Positions 1 to 4,211 of a stretch of DNA of 5,006 nucleotides are shown in pieces. Every line of letters starts with the position of its first letter. Positions within the stretch are counted from its first letter, which is position 1. The position numbers and the translations under genes are program-made. This DNA is from JAICTV01 sp035634055 (lineage in GTDB: Bacteria > Planctomycetota > Phycisphaerae > Tepidisphaerales > Tepidisphaeraceae). The stretch covers positions 1-5,006 of the forward strand of contig DASQDR010000188.1 of the NCBI GenBank assembly GCA_035634055.1. Reading direction: 5' to 3'. The notes under the pieces were generated by a model that saw only the letters and a list, made by a program, of their open reading frames with translations, was not told the DNA's origin and made no database searches.

Positions 1-10
1 GGCGGGAGGT

Positions 11-27
11 GGGGCGGGCGGGCCGGG
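11..27 (+). other. Putative G-quadruplex tract
   Basis: Four G-runs of at least three (11-14, 16-18, 20-22, 25-27) are separated by loops of 1, 1 and 2 bases, with another run at 4-6. This satisfies the usual G3+N1-7 rule on the plus strand. Such tracts arise by chance in very GC-rich DNA. Whether it folds or matters is unknown. Confidence 0.4.
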
Positions 28-74
28 CCGGCACGCGTACAGCTCGCCCACTCGCGCGGCGTGGCAGTTACTAC

Positions 75-92
75 CCTCCCGGAACAGGGAGG
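75..92 (+). repeat. Short hairpin carrying GAACAGGGA
   Basis: CCTCCC (75-80) pairs perfectly with GGGAGG (87-92) around a 6-base loop. The 3' side contains GAACAGGGA (82-90). The same 9-mer lies in the 3' arm of a different hairpin at 2672-2690, also about 300-350 bases upstream of a subtype A gene. No U-tract follows, so it does not look like a terminator. Confidence 0.35.
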
Positions 93-243
93 ACGAGAGC
101 GCAGGGCGGGGCGGTGCGACCGGCGGGCAGGGGTGCGTGGAGCGGAAGTGCGGGTTGCGGCTGGGGTTGTGTATTGGCCGATGACGGGGCTCGCCTGGCG
201 CAGCGGGCGTGTGAGCTACGCCGCACGTCCGGAAAAATCAAAC

Positions 244-313
244 CTGCGGGTCATAATTATCGTAATTTCGGCTGGCCAGTCGGGGGCAGCTTGTGCTATC
301 ATTATTCCCGCAG
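244..313 (+). repeat. Imperfect inverted repeat overlapping the gene 1 promoter region
   Basis: CTGCGGG (244-250) is the exact reverse complement of CCCGCAG (307-313). After a small internal loop the pairing continues as ATAAT (253-257) with ATTAT (301-305), then a mismatch and two more pairs. A nested GCTG/CAGC pair (271-274 with 287-290) lies inside. The right arm contains the candidate -10 element, so the structure could be an operator-like site or a transcript-start structure. It could also be coincidental. Confidence 0.35.
273..302 (+). promoter_or_regulatory. Candidate sigma-70-type promoter for gene 1
   Basis: TATCAT (297-302) matches the TATAAT consensus at five of six positions and is preceded by TGC, giving an extended -10 (TGnTATCAT). 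A weak -35, TGGCCA (273-278, four of six), sits 18 bases upstream. Transcription would begin near 308-310, leaving a leader of about 80 bases before the ATG. It lies in the most AT-rich part of the upstream region. Planctomycete promoters are poorly characterised, so this is only a plausible match. Confidence 0.35.
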
Positions 314-378
314 TTCACGGGCGCGCGCAATGGGTATGGGCGTTCGTCGGGCGGCGGTCCAAGTCTTTCCTTCCAGCC

Positions 379-382
379 GGAG
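379..382 (+). promoter_or_regulatory. Shine-Dalgarno site for gene 1
   Basis: GGAG lies 7 bases before the ATG at 390. This spacing, and the 20-residue leader it gives, decide for 390 over the in-frame ATGs at 330 and 336, which lack a purine-rich site. Confidence 0.65.
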
Positions 383-389
383 TAGGCAC

Positions 390-1358
390 ATGTTGCACGG
401 TCGGTTCATCCGTCGGCGGCGCGATCATGCGGGCCGGGCGGTGGCGGCATTCTCCCTGGCCGAGTTGCTGATCGTGATCAGCATCATCGCCGTGCTCATT
501 GGGATCCTGCTCCCCGCCCTGAGCGCCGCGCGGCGCGCGGCGGGGACGACCAAGTGCCTGTCGTCGCTGCGCGACATCGGGCTGGCGTTCCAGATGTACG
601 CCCAGGACAACAAGCGGGCGTTCCCGGTCGTTGAGTACACGCCTCCGCCGGCGTACGTGCAGGACGGGATCCCGTCGCGGTCGTGGCAGTACTTCCTGGT
701 GAAGTACATCCACAAGCGTGACCTGACGCCGACGTTCTCGCTGGACGACGTGCGCGGCAACTCGACGCTGTGGGGATGCCCGCAGTTCGTCGAGGACAAC
801 TTCAAGAAGGGCGCCGCCGCCGGCACGCTCAACACCGACGTGGTCATCCCCAGCCAGTTCAACACCGGCTACGCGATGAGCCGCTACGGGCTGGCGCCTT
901 ACAAGGGGACGACGTCGCCGGAAGGCTCGCCGCAGCAGGTGAACGGCACGTTCGCGCCGACGCTGGTCGGCAACATCGCGCTGGTGCGCCACACGGGCGT
1001 GGCCAACGGGGCGTTCCTGAAGATGGAGCAGTGGGGCAAGCGTGGCGCGGAGAAGGGCCTGCTGGCGGACTCCAACAACTTCGACATGCTGCCGGCGGCG
1101 ATGTGGGTGAGGAGCGCGACGATCGGCACCGCCAGCACCAACCGCCGGTGCGAGCCCTTCATGACGTTCCCGGTCGCGGGCAACTCGTACATCAACGTGG
1201 ACGGGGCGCGGCACATGTCGCAGGGTTCGAGCCCGGCGAAGATCATGAATTCGCGCGGCTTGAACATGCTGTTCGCCGACGGTCACGCGGCGTCGGTGAG
1301 CCCGCAGGAAGCGTGGATCGCCACGCGCGGCGGCGGCGTTGACATCACGTCCCCGTGA
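390..1358 (+). CDS. Pseudopilin-like protein, prepilin N-terminus plus H-x21-DG motif (subtype A)
   Basis: This 322-residue protein has a type IV prepilin/type II pseudopilin N-terminus: a basic leader (FIRRRR at residues 6-11), a predicted cleavage between A20 and F21, glutamate at mature position 5 (E25), and a hydrophobic helix 21-42 ending in P42 (mature P22). The residue before the cut is Ala, not the usual Gly. After the helix come K55-C56, an aromatic-rich segment with WQYFLVKYI, and W128-G-C130-P. The C-terminus has R-H275 and then NMLFADGH (D297-G298), with 21 residues between His and Asp, so this is a stretched form of the family's H-x9-DG motif. By family knowledge the leader is removed and Phe methylated by a prepilin peptidase, and the helix anchors the protein in the cytoplasmic membrane before fibre assembly. 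It is most like gene 3 (IGILLP, YAxDNK, RHM, Gly-rich tail). Its precise partner and role are unknown. The start is supported by GGAG. Confidence 0.93.
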   Translation: MLHGRFIRRRRDHAGRAVAAFSLAELLIVISIIAVLIGILLPALSAARRAAGTTKCLSSLRDIGLAFQMYAQDNKRAFPVVEYTPPPAYVQDGIPSRSWQYFLVKYIHKRDLTPTFSLDDVRGNSTLWGCPQFVEDNFKKGAAAGTLNTDVVIPSQFNTGYAMSRYGLAPYKGTTSPEGSPQQVNGTFAPTLVGNIALVRHTGVANGAFLKMEQWGKRGAEKGLLADSNNFDMLPAAMWVRSATIGTASTNRRCEPFMTFPVAGNSYINVDGARHMSQGSSPAKIMNSRGLNMLFADGHAASVSPQEAWIATRGGGVDITSP

Positions 1359-1376
1359 GCACAGACTGCGCTGTGA

Positions 1377-1423
1377 CCCGGCCGGCCACACGCGCGCGTC
1401 CGCGATCCGCCCGGCCGGACACG
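1377..1423 (+). repeat. Pair of direct repeats CCCGGCCGG with ACACG tails
   Basis: CCCGGCCGG occurs at 1377-1385 and 1410-1418, followed by ccACACG and ACACG respectively. The copies start 33 bases apart, about three helical turns. The CCGGCCGG core is self-complementary, so the copies could also pair with each other. It lies just after the gene 1 stop. A short CACAG/CTGTG hairpin (1360-1364 with 1371-1375) precedes it. Confidence 0.35.
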
Positions 1424-1444
1424 ACCAAAATGAAAGCAGCGCTT

Positions 1445-1509
1445 CGCCCGCCCGTGAACCGGCGGGCGACGGCGCGGCCGCGGAGGGCACCGCGGAACTC
1501 ACCGCGCCG
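1445..1509 (+). repeat. Hairpin-rich spacer between genes 1 and 2
   Basis: CGCCCGCC (1445-1452) pairs with GGCGGGCG (1461-1468), an 8-bp stem with an 8-base loop. Immediately after, CGGCGCGG (1470-1477) can pair with CCGCGCCG (1502-1509), enclosing two CCGCGG palindromes (1478-1483 and 1490-1495). None is followed by a T-run, so they do not read as rho-independent terminators. They could slow transcription or shape mRNA stability between the two genes, if those are co-transcribed. Confidence 0.4.
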
Positions 1510-1543
1510 CGGTCCCCGGGCCCGTCAGGCACGTCCGATCATC

Positions 1544-1548
1544 AGGAG
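1544..1548 (+). promoter_or_regulatory. Shine-Dalgarno site for gene 2
   Basis: AGGAG sits 9 bases before the ATG at 1558. The frame is open upstream to 1339, overlapping gene 1, but that extension is low-complexity and has no start with a comparable site. The 1558 start also gives a leader length like the paralogues. Confidence 0.7.
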
Positions 1549-1557
1549 TCTTTCACC

Positions 1558-2454
1558 ATGTCCCGCAATCGAGATGCTGAACTTGGCCGCGACCGTAAGG
1601 CGGCGCGGCGGCGCGGCGGCTTCACGCTGGTGGAGCTGCTGGTGGTGATTGGGATCATCGCGATCCTGATCTCGGTGCTGCTGCCGGTCCTGAGCAACGC
1701 GCGCCGCGCGGGGTACAAGGCGAAGTGCTCGGCGAACCTCAAGTCGCTGGGCGACGCTTACAAGATGTACCAGATGGACAACCGCGGCTGGTGGCCGCCG
1801 GCGTGGCAGCAGTACAAGCAGGTGAACCCGCCGTTTACGCCCGGCTCTGGGAAAGCGGATAAGCGGTGGTTCGACTTCGTCGGCAAGTATGTGCTTGGCG
1901 CGCAGATCAAGAAGCAGGAGCTGAACTACAACGGGACGCAGACGCCAAGCCTGGAGCCGCAGATCTGGACCGAACCAGTGTGGCACGGTGACAACGCGAT
2001 CTGGGGCTGCCCCAACTGGGACCGTGTCGGGCGTAAAGCAGACGGTACCGTGGGTGATGTCGAGGGCGGGAACGCAATCTTCTGGCCCGGCTACCTTCAG
2101 AACAAGTTCCCGTTCGCGCCCAAGACGACGCCGACCACCGAGGCTCTCACCGCCGGCGACCCGGTGCCGCGCGGGTTTTACAAGTACACGCAGTACACTC
2201 GCCAGTCGGAACGGGCGCTGCTTTTTGAGGCGGTCAGCCACACGTGGGTGGCGGCGGACACGTGGCCCTACAAGGCGGACGGCAGCGACTGGCCCAAGAC
2301 GCCGACGCTGAACTTCCCCATCGATTTCAACCGCCACGGCCGGTACAAGACCGGCAACAAGTTCGCCGATCCGGCGCTGAACATGCTGTTCTGCGACGGT
2401 CACGTGGAGACGGTGAGCGCGCGGCAGGCGTGGAAGGCCATTCGGATGGATTGA
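1558..2454 (+). CDS. Pseudopilin-like protein, prepilin N-terminus plus H-x19-DG motif (subtype B)
   Basis: This 298-residue protein has a charged leader (RDRKAARRRGG, residues 11-21) with a canonical prepilin peptidase site G21/F22. It continues with FTLVELLVVIGIIA, E26 (mature E5) and P43 (mature P22). K56-C57 follows the helix within a KCSANLKSLGDAYKMYQ segment. Then come NRGWWPP, RWFDFVGKY, W149-G-C151-P and the SERALLFEA block. The C-terminus has FNRH260 and NMLFCDGH (D280-G281), with 19 residues between His and Asp. The protein ends shortly after at IRMD, lacking the glycine-rich tail of genes 1 and 3. Its closest relative in the window is gene 4 (ISVLLPVL, LGDAYKMYQ, NRGxWP, ERALLF). 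It lies 199 bp after gene 1 with no terminator between them, and a strong terminator follows, so co-transcription with gene 1 is likely. Membrane-anchored pseudopilin is the expected class; the specific function is unknown. Confidence 0.94.
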   Translation: MSRNRDAELGRDRKAARRRGGFTLVELLVVIGIIAILISVLLPVLSNARRAGYKAKCSANLKSLGDAYKMYQMDNRGWWPPAWQQYKQVNPPFTPGSGKADKRWFDFVGKYVLGAQIKKQELNYNGTQTPSLEPQIWTEPVWHGDNAIWGCPNWDRVGRKADGTVGDVEGGNAIFWPGYLQNKFPFAPKTTPTTEALTAGDPVPRGFYKYTQYTRQSERALLFEAVSHTWVAADTWPYKADGSDWPKTPTLNFPIDFNRHGRYKTGNKFADPALNMLFCDGHVETVSARQAWKAIRMD

Positions 2455-2470
2455 GCCCGCCGCCGCGGGC
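2455..2470 (+). repeat. Small hairpin abutting the gene 2 stop codon
   Basis: GCCCGC (2455-2460) and GCGGGC (2465-2470) form a perfect 6-bp stem with a CGCC loop, starting on the base after the TGA. No T-run follows. It sits 23 bases upstream of the main terminator stem and could help protect the mRNA 3' end. Confidence 0.4.
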
Positions 2471-2493
2471 ATGCACCAGTCAGAGTGAGAGCG

Positions 2494-2532
2494 GAGGCCG
2501 GCAGCGCGAAGGCGCTGCCGGCCTCTTTTTTT
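2494..2532 (+). terminator. Strong rho-independent terminator after gene 2
   Basis: A perfect 14-bp GC-rich stem (2494-2507 with 2512-2525) has a GAAG loop and is followed directly by seven T residues (2526-2532). An outer GAGAGC (2487-2492) can also pair with GCTCTC (2533-2538) beyond the T-run. It lies 40 bases after the gene 2 stop, oriented to end the gene 1-gene 2 transcript. The minus strand lacks a matching T-run, so it appears unidirectional. Confidence 0.93.
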
Positions 2533-2671
2533 GCTCTCAGCGGCGCGACCCGGCGCGCCGTTCGCTCTGGTGAGATGGCGTTTGCCAATACCTCGAGCCA
2601 CGCGATCGTGAGCGTCGGGCGGCGATGTCGTTGTGTTCGCTGCGCGCTGCTCGGGACGGTCTGTCGGGAAT

Positions 2672-2690
2672 CCTGTTCCCCCTGAACAGG
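2672..2690 (+). repeat. Hairpin carrying GAACAGGGA upstream of gene 3
   Basis: CCTGTTC (2672-2678) pairs perfectly with GAACAGG (2684-2690) around a CCCCT loop. The sequence GAACAGGGA (2684-2692) is shared exactly with the hairpin at 75-92. The next 20 bases include T-runs at 2698-2701 and 2707-2711, so a weak terminator or attenuator reading is possible but not strong. Confidence 0.4.
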
Positions 2691-2795
2691 GAAGAAGTTT
2701 TGCGAGTTTTTCGACCTATAGTCGTTGACGCACGCCCCGTTCGTGAGGTGGTTTGCGGCGACGCGACGCCGACGGGGCGGGAAGCTTTCGGCGGA

Positions 2796-2836
2796 CTGGC
2801 GACGAGACGATCCCGTCTCGGGTCGGCCGGCGCCAG
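2796..2836 (+). repeat. Nested two-stem hairpin in the gene 3 leader
   Basis: The inner stem CGAGACG/CGTCTCG (2803-2809 with 2814-2820) is a perfect 7-bp stem with an ATCC tetraloop. It is enclosed by CTGGCG/CGCCAG (2796-2801 with 2831-2836). One base is unpaired on the left and ten on the right (2821-2830). A smaller CGGCG/CGCCG hairpin (2756-2760 with 2767-2771) lies upstream. Two coaxial perfect stems are more than I would expect casually, but GC-rich DNA makes such pairings common. Confidence 0.4.
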
Positions 2837-2897
2837 ATGTTCCCTCCGCAGTCGGACGCCAAGCCTTGGTTGCGCCGGCGGACAAGTGGTGCAAACG

Positions 2898-2935
2898 AGC
2901 AGCGGCGGCGACAGAGCGTTGTCACATTCGCTGCT
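2898..2935 (+). repeat. Nested hairpin before the gene 3 start
   Basis: AGCAGCG (2898-2904) pairs with CGCTGCT (2929-2935), enclosing a smaller GACA/TGTC stem (2910-2913 with 2920-2923). It ends 106 bases before the gene 3 ATG. The candidate -35 TTGTCA lies inside it, so as DNA it may matter to initiation rather than as RNA. Confidence 0.3.
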
Positions 2936-3032
2936 GGGCAATTACATCATTGCTGGCACTGCGGTTGCTGTACACCCCATGACCCGAGCTTCCGCCATTG
3001 CGGCCTCGGAATCAGCCATTTCGGATCCCTTT

Positions 3033-3037
3033 GGAGG
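3033..3037 (+). promoter_or_regulatory. Shine-Dalgarno site for gene 3
   Basis: GGAGG lies 4 bases before the ATG at 3042. The match is strong but the spacing is short. It supports this start over the upstream in-frame ATG at 2979 and gives a 19-residue leader consistent with the paralogues. Confidence 0.7.
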
Positions 3038-3041
3038 TCGT

Positions 3042-3911
3042 ATGCGCGTCAATCCGTCACGTCTCCGTCGTGTCGTTCAACGCCACAGGGGGAAAGGCTT
3101 TACGCTGGTCGAGCTGCTGGTGGTGATCGGCATCATCGCCGTGCTGATCGGCATTCTGCTGCCAACGCTCCAGGGCGCCCGCCGGTCCGCCAATAGCGTC
3201 AAGTGCCTGGCGGCGCTGAAGGAGATCGGCAACTGCTTCAGTCTTTACGCCAACGATAACAAGGGCGTTTATCCCCCCAGCCGCGACACCGTGATCAAGA
3301 GCCCGACCGGAGCGGCGCTGGACCGCCGCTGGACGGACTACCTCGCCAAGTACATGAGCAAGAAGGGTAAGGACTTCACCGGCAGCCAGGACGTGAACAA
3401 GATCCGGGCGAACTCGGTGCTGTGGGGCTGCCCGGAGTGGGCGCGCACGATCGACTTCGACTCCAGCCTGCCCGGTTACAAGGATGTTTACACCGGCTAC
3501 GGGATGAACTTTTCCCCCGGCTACCCGGACCAGCACAAGGACGCCAACAACGCGCACCGCAGTAATGCCGCCCGCAAGGGCTACATCAAGCAATCTTTCT
3601 ACGGCCGCCGGGGCTCGGAGCGGCTGCTGATCGCCGACTCGACCTACGACTACATCAGCCTGCCGCCCAGCGGCTACACCGCCAACGTGAAGTTCGCGCC
3701 GTTCGACGTGCTGGACCCGGTGTCACCGACCACCGACTTCTTCGTTGATTCCCGCCACATGAAGCCGGGGACGCAGAAGCAGGCGGCCAAGCGGATGCAG
3801 ACGATCAACGCCCTTTTCGCCGACGGCCACGCCGGCTCGCTAAGCCTGAAGCAGGCGTACAACGCGGTCCGCATGCCGGGCGGGGACTACGTCCCGAACG
3901 TGCCGTTCTAA
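3042..3911 (+). CDS. Pseudopilin-like protein, prepilin N-terminus plus H-x21-DG motif (subtype A)
   Basis: This 289-residue protein has a basic leader ending KG, a canonical prepilin peptidase site G19/F20, FTLVELLVVIGIIA, E24 (mature E5) and P41 (mature P22). It has K54-C55, an extra C65 within KEIGNCFSLY, YANDNKGVYPP, RWTDYLAKYM and W128-G-C130-P. VYTGYGM and SERLLIADS follow. The C-terminus has SRH239 and INALFADGH (D261-G262), with 21 intervening residues, and a tail MPGGDYVPNVPF. WGCP falls at the same residue numbers as in gene 1, and the subtype A features (IGILLP, YAxDNK, RHM, Gly-containing tail) are shared with it. A strong terminator lies upstream (after gene 2) and a terminator-like hairpin downstream, so the gene is probably transcribed on its own from a promoter in the long leader. 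It is expected in the inner membrane and possibly in a periplasmic or surface fibre; the actual partner is unknown. Confidence 0.94.
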   Translation: MRVNPSRLRRVVQRHRGKGFTLVELLVVIGIIAVLIGILLPTLQGARRSANSVKCLAALKEIGNCFSLYANDNKGVYPPSRDTVIKSPTGAALDRRWTDYLAKYMSKKGKDFTGSQDVNKIRANSVLWGCPEWARTIDFDSSLPGYKDVYTGYGMNFSPGYPDQHKDANNAHRSNAARKGYIKQSFYGRRGSERLLIADSTYDYISLPPSGYTANVKFAPFDVLDPVSPTTDFFVDSRHMKPGTQKQAAKRMQTINALFADGHAGSLSLKQAYNAVRMPGGDYVPNVPF

Positions 3912-3920
3912 GCCCAATCG

Positions 3921-3935
3921 GGCGGTCGCGCCGCC
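3921..3935 (+). repeat. Small hairpin after gene 3
   Basis: GGCGG (3921-3925) pairs with CCGCC (3931-3935) around TCGCG, ten bases after the gene 3 stop and followed by GCTTT. It is too short to be a terminator by itself but sits in tandem with the larger stem at 3956. Confidence 0.3.
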
Positions 3936-3955
3936 GCTTTCGAAGAGCAGAGATC

Positions 3956-3997
3956 GCAGCCGGGGGAGTCGTCGAAGCTCCCCCGGCTGCATTCTTT
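3956..3997 (+). terminator. Probable rho-independent terminator after gene 3
   Basis: A perfect 13-bp stem, GCAGCCGGGGGAG (3956-3968) with its complement at 3978-3990, has a 9-base loop and is followed by ATTCTTT, an interrupted U-tract. It begins 44 bases after the gene 3 stop. The stem is strong but the tail is weaker than after gene 2, so some read-through towards gene 4 is possible. Confidence 0.75.
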
Positions 3998-4088
3998 GGC
4001 GCGCGGGCAGGCCGCGTGGAAGCGGCTGCCGCACGGGCACCGCTGCGCAGCGCGTGAAGATCTCGGGGACTCGGTCGCGTCGCGCCTT

Positions 4089-4097
4089 TGCTATAAG
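4089..4097 (+). promoter_or_regulatory. Candidate extended -10 promoter for gene 4
   Basis: TGCTATAAG contains TATAAG (4092-4097, five of six against TATAAT) with the TGn extension. It resembles the TGCTATCAT upstream of gene 1. No good -35 is seen, which extended -10 promoters can tolerate. Transcription would start about 110 bases before the ATG. Confidence 0.35.
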
Positions 4098-4134
4098 ACG
4101 GCCAATTTTGTTTCGATCGGCGGCGGAGCTTTTG

Positions 4135-4140
4135 TATAAC
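4135..4140 (+). promoter_or_regulatory. Second candidate -10 element for gene 4
   Basis: TATAAC matches TATAAT at five of six positions, 72-77 bases before the ATG. The best -35-like sequence at 18-base spacing, TTTCGA (4111-4116), matches only three of six. It is an alternative to the element at 4092; I cannot choose between them. Confidence 0.25.
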
Positions 4141-4202
4141 AATCGGCAGTCACCTCGCCGCCTCCGTTTGAGGCGCGCGCCACCTCCGGTTGTTGATCTG
4201 TG

Positions 4203-4206
4203 GGAG
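4203..4206 (+). promoter_or_regulatory. Shine-Dalgarno site for gene 4
   Basis: GGAG lies within a purine-rich stretch (GGGAGAAG, 4202-4209), 5 bases before the ATG at 4212. It supports that start. Confidence 0.65.
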
Positions 4207-4211
4207 AAGTC

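Larger units (their letters stand above)
1..389. other. Non-coding leader region upstream of the first pseudopilin gene
   Basis: I see no convincing gene here. Open frames run through it, but they are typical of GC-rich DNA without stops and read as low-complexity Arg/Gly/Ala with no domain. The frame of the downstream gene is open from position 9, but its protein-like character begins only after 390. The first 60 bases are extremely G-rich and could be an intergenic tail or the end of a preceding gene outside the window. The stretch 235-310 is clearly more AT-rich than its surroundings and is the most promoter-like part. The hairpins and promoter candidate are listed separately. Confidence 0.6.
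2533..3041. other. Long non-coding leader region upstream of gene 3
   Basis: No convincing gene is seen in about 500 bases. The frame of gene 3 is open back to 2625 and an in-frame ATG lies at 2979, but the translated extension is low-complexity with no motif and 2979 has no ribosome site. The region holds several potential hairpins (2672-2690, 2756-2771, 2796-2836, 2898-2935). Promoter candidates are weak: TTGTCA (2919-2924) matches a -35 at five of six positions, but no good -10 lies at the right spacing. TATAGT (2717-2722) resembles a -10 without a good -35. Confidence 0.55.
3998..4211. other. Non-coding spacer and leader upstream of gene 4
   Basis: With the preceding terminator this makes a gene-free stretch of 300 bases. 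I see no gene. An imperfect hairpin occurs at 4021-4044 (AGCGG/CCGCT outer stem with a GCC/GGC inner stem). The stretch 4085-4150 is less GC-rich and holds two -10-like elements. GGCGGC (4119-4124) can pair with GCCGCC (4157-4162), extended by GAG/CTC across a one-base bulge, placing the second -10-like element in the loop. Confidence 0.55.

Noticed and set aside
9..389. N-terminal extension of gene 1 from an upstream in-frame start
   Set aside because: The extension is low-complexity, covers promoter-like DNA and would bury the prepilin leader far inside the protein. The ATG at 390 has a good ribosome site and the expected leader length.
1223..1234. GGGTTCGAGCCC resembling a tRNA T-arm
   Set aside because: It lies inside gene 1, in a region that codes for a conserved segment. 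No acceptor, D-arm or anticodon arm is found around it.
770..1342. Plus-strand open frame within gene 1 in another frame
   Set aside because: It is wholly inside gene 1, and its Arg/Gly/His-rich translation is typical of an out-of-frame reading of GC-rich coding DNA.
315..1532. Long minus-strand open frame (about 405 codons) opposite gene 1
   Set aside because: It is the antisense shadow of gene 1 in GC-rich DNA. The translation is Arg/Val/Ala/His-rich with no domain, while the plus strand has a clear protein family.
1525..2601. Long minus-strand open frame opposite gene 2
   Set aside because: Same antisense effect. It runs through the terminator stem and its translation is low-complexity.
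2625..3041. N-terminal extension of gene 3, including the ATG at 2979
   Set aside because: No ribosome site at those starts, no recognisable domain in the extension, and a prepilin leader must be close to the N-terminus. The GGAGG before 3042 fits better.
3100..3160. Repeated DNA at the helix-coding segments as a possible mobile or CRISPR repeat
   Set aside because: The recurrence at 1619-1690, 3100-3160 and 4270-4335 is explained by conserved protein sequence in paralogous genes. No spacers, inverted ends or target duplications are seen.
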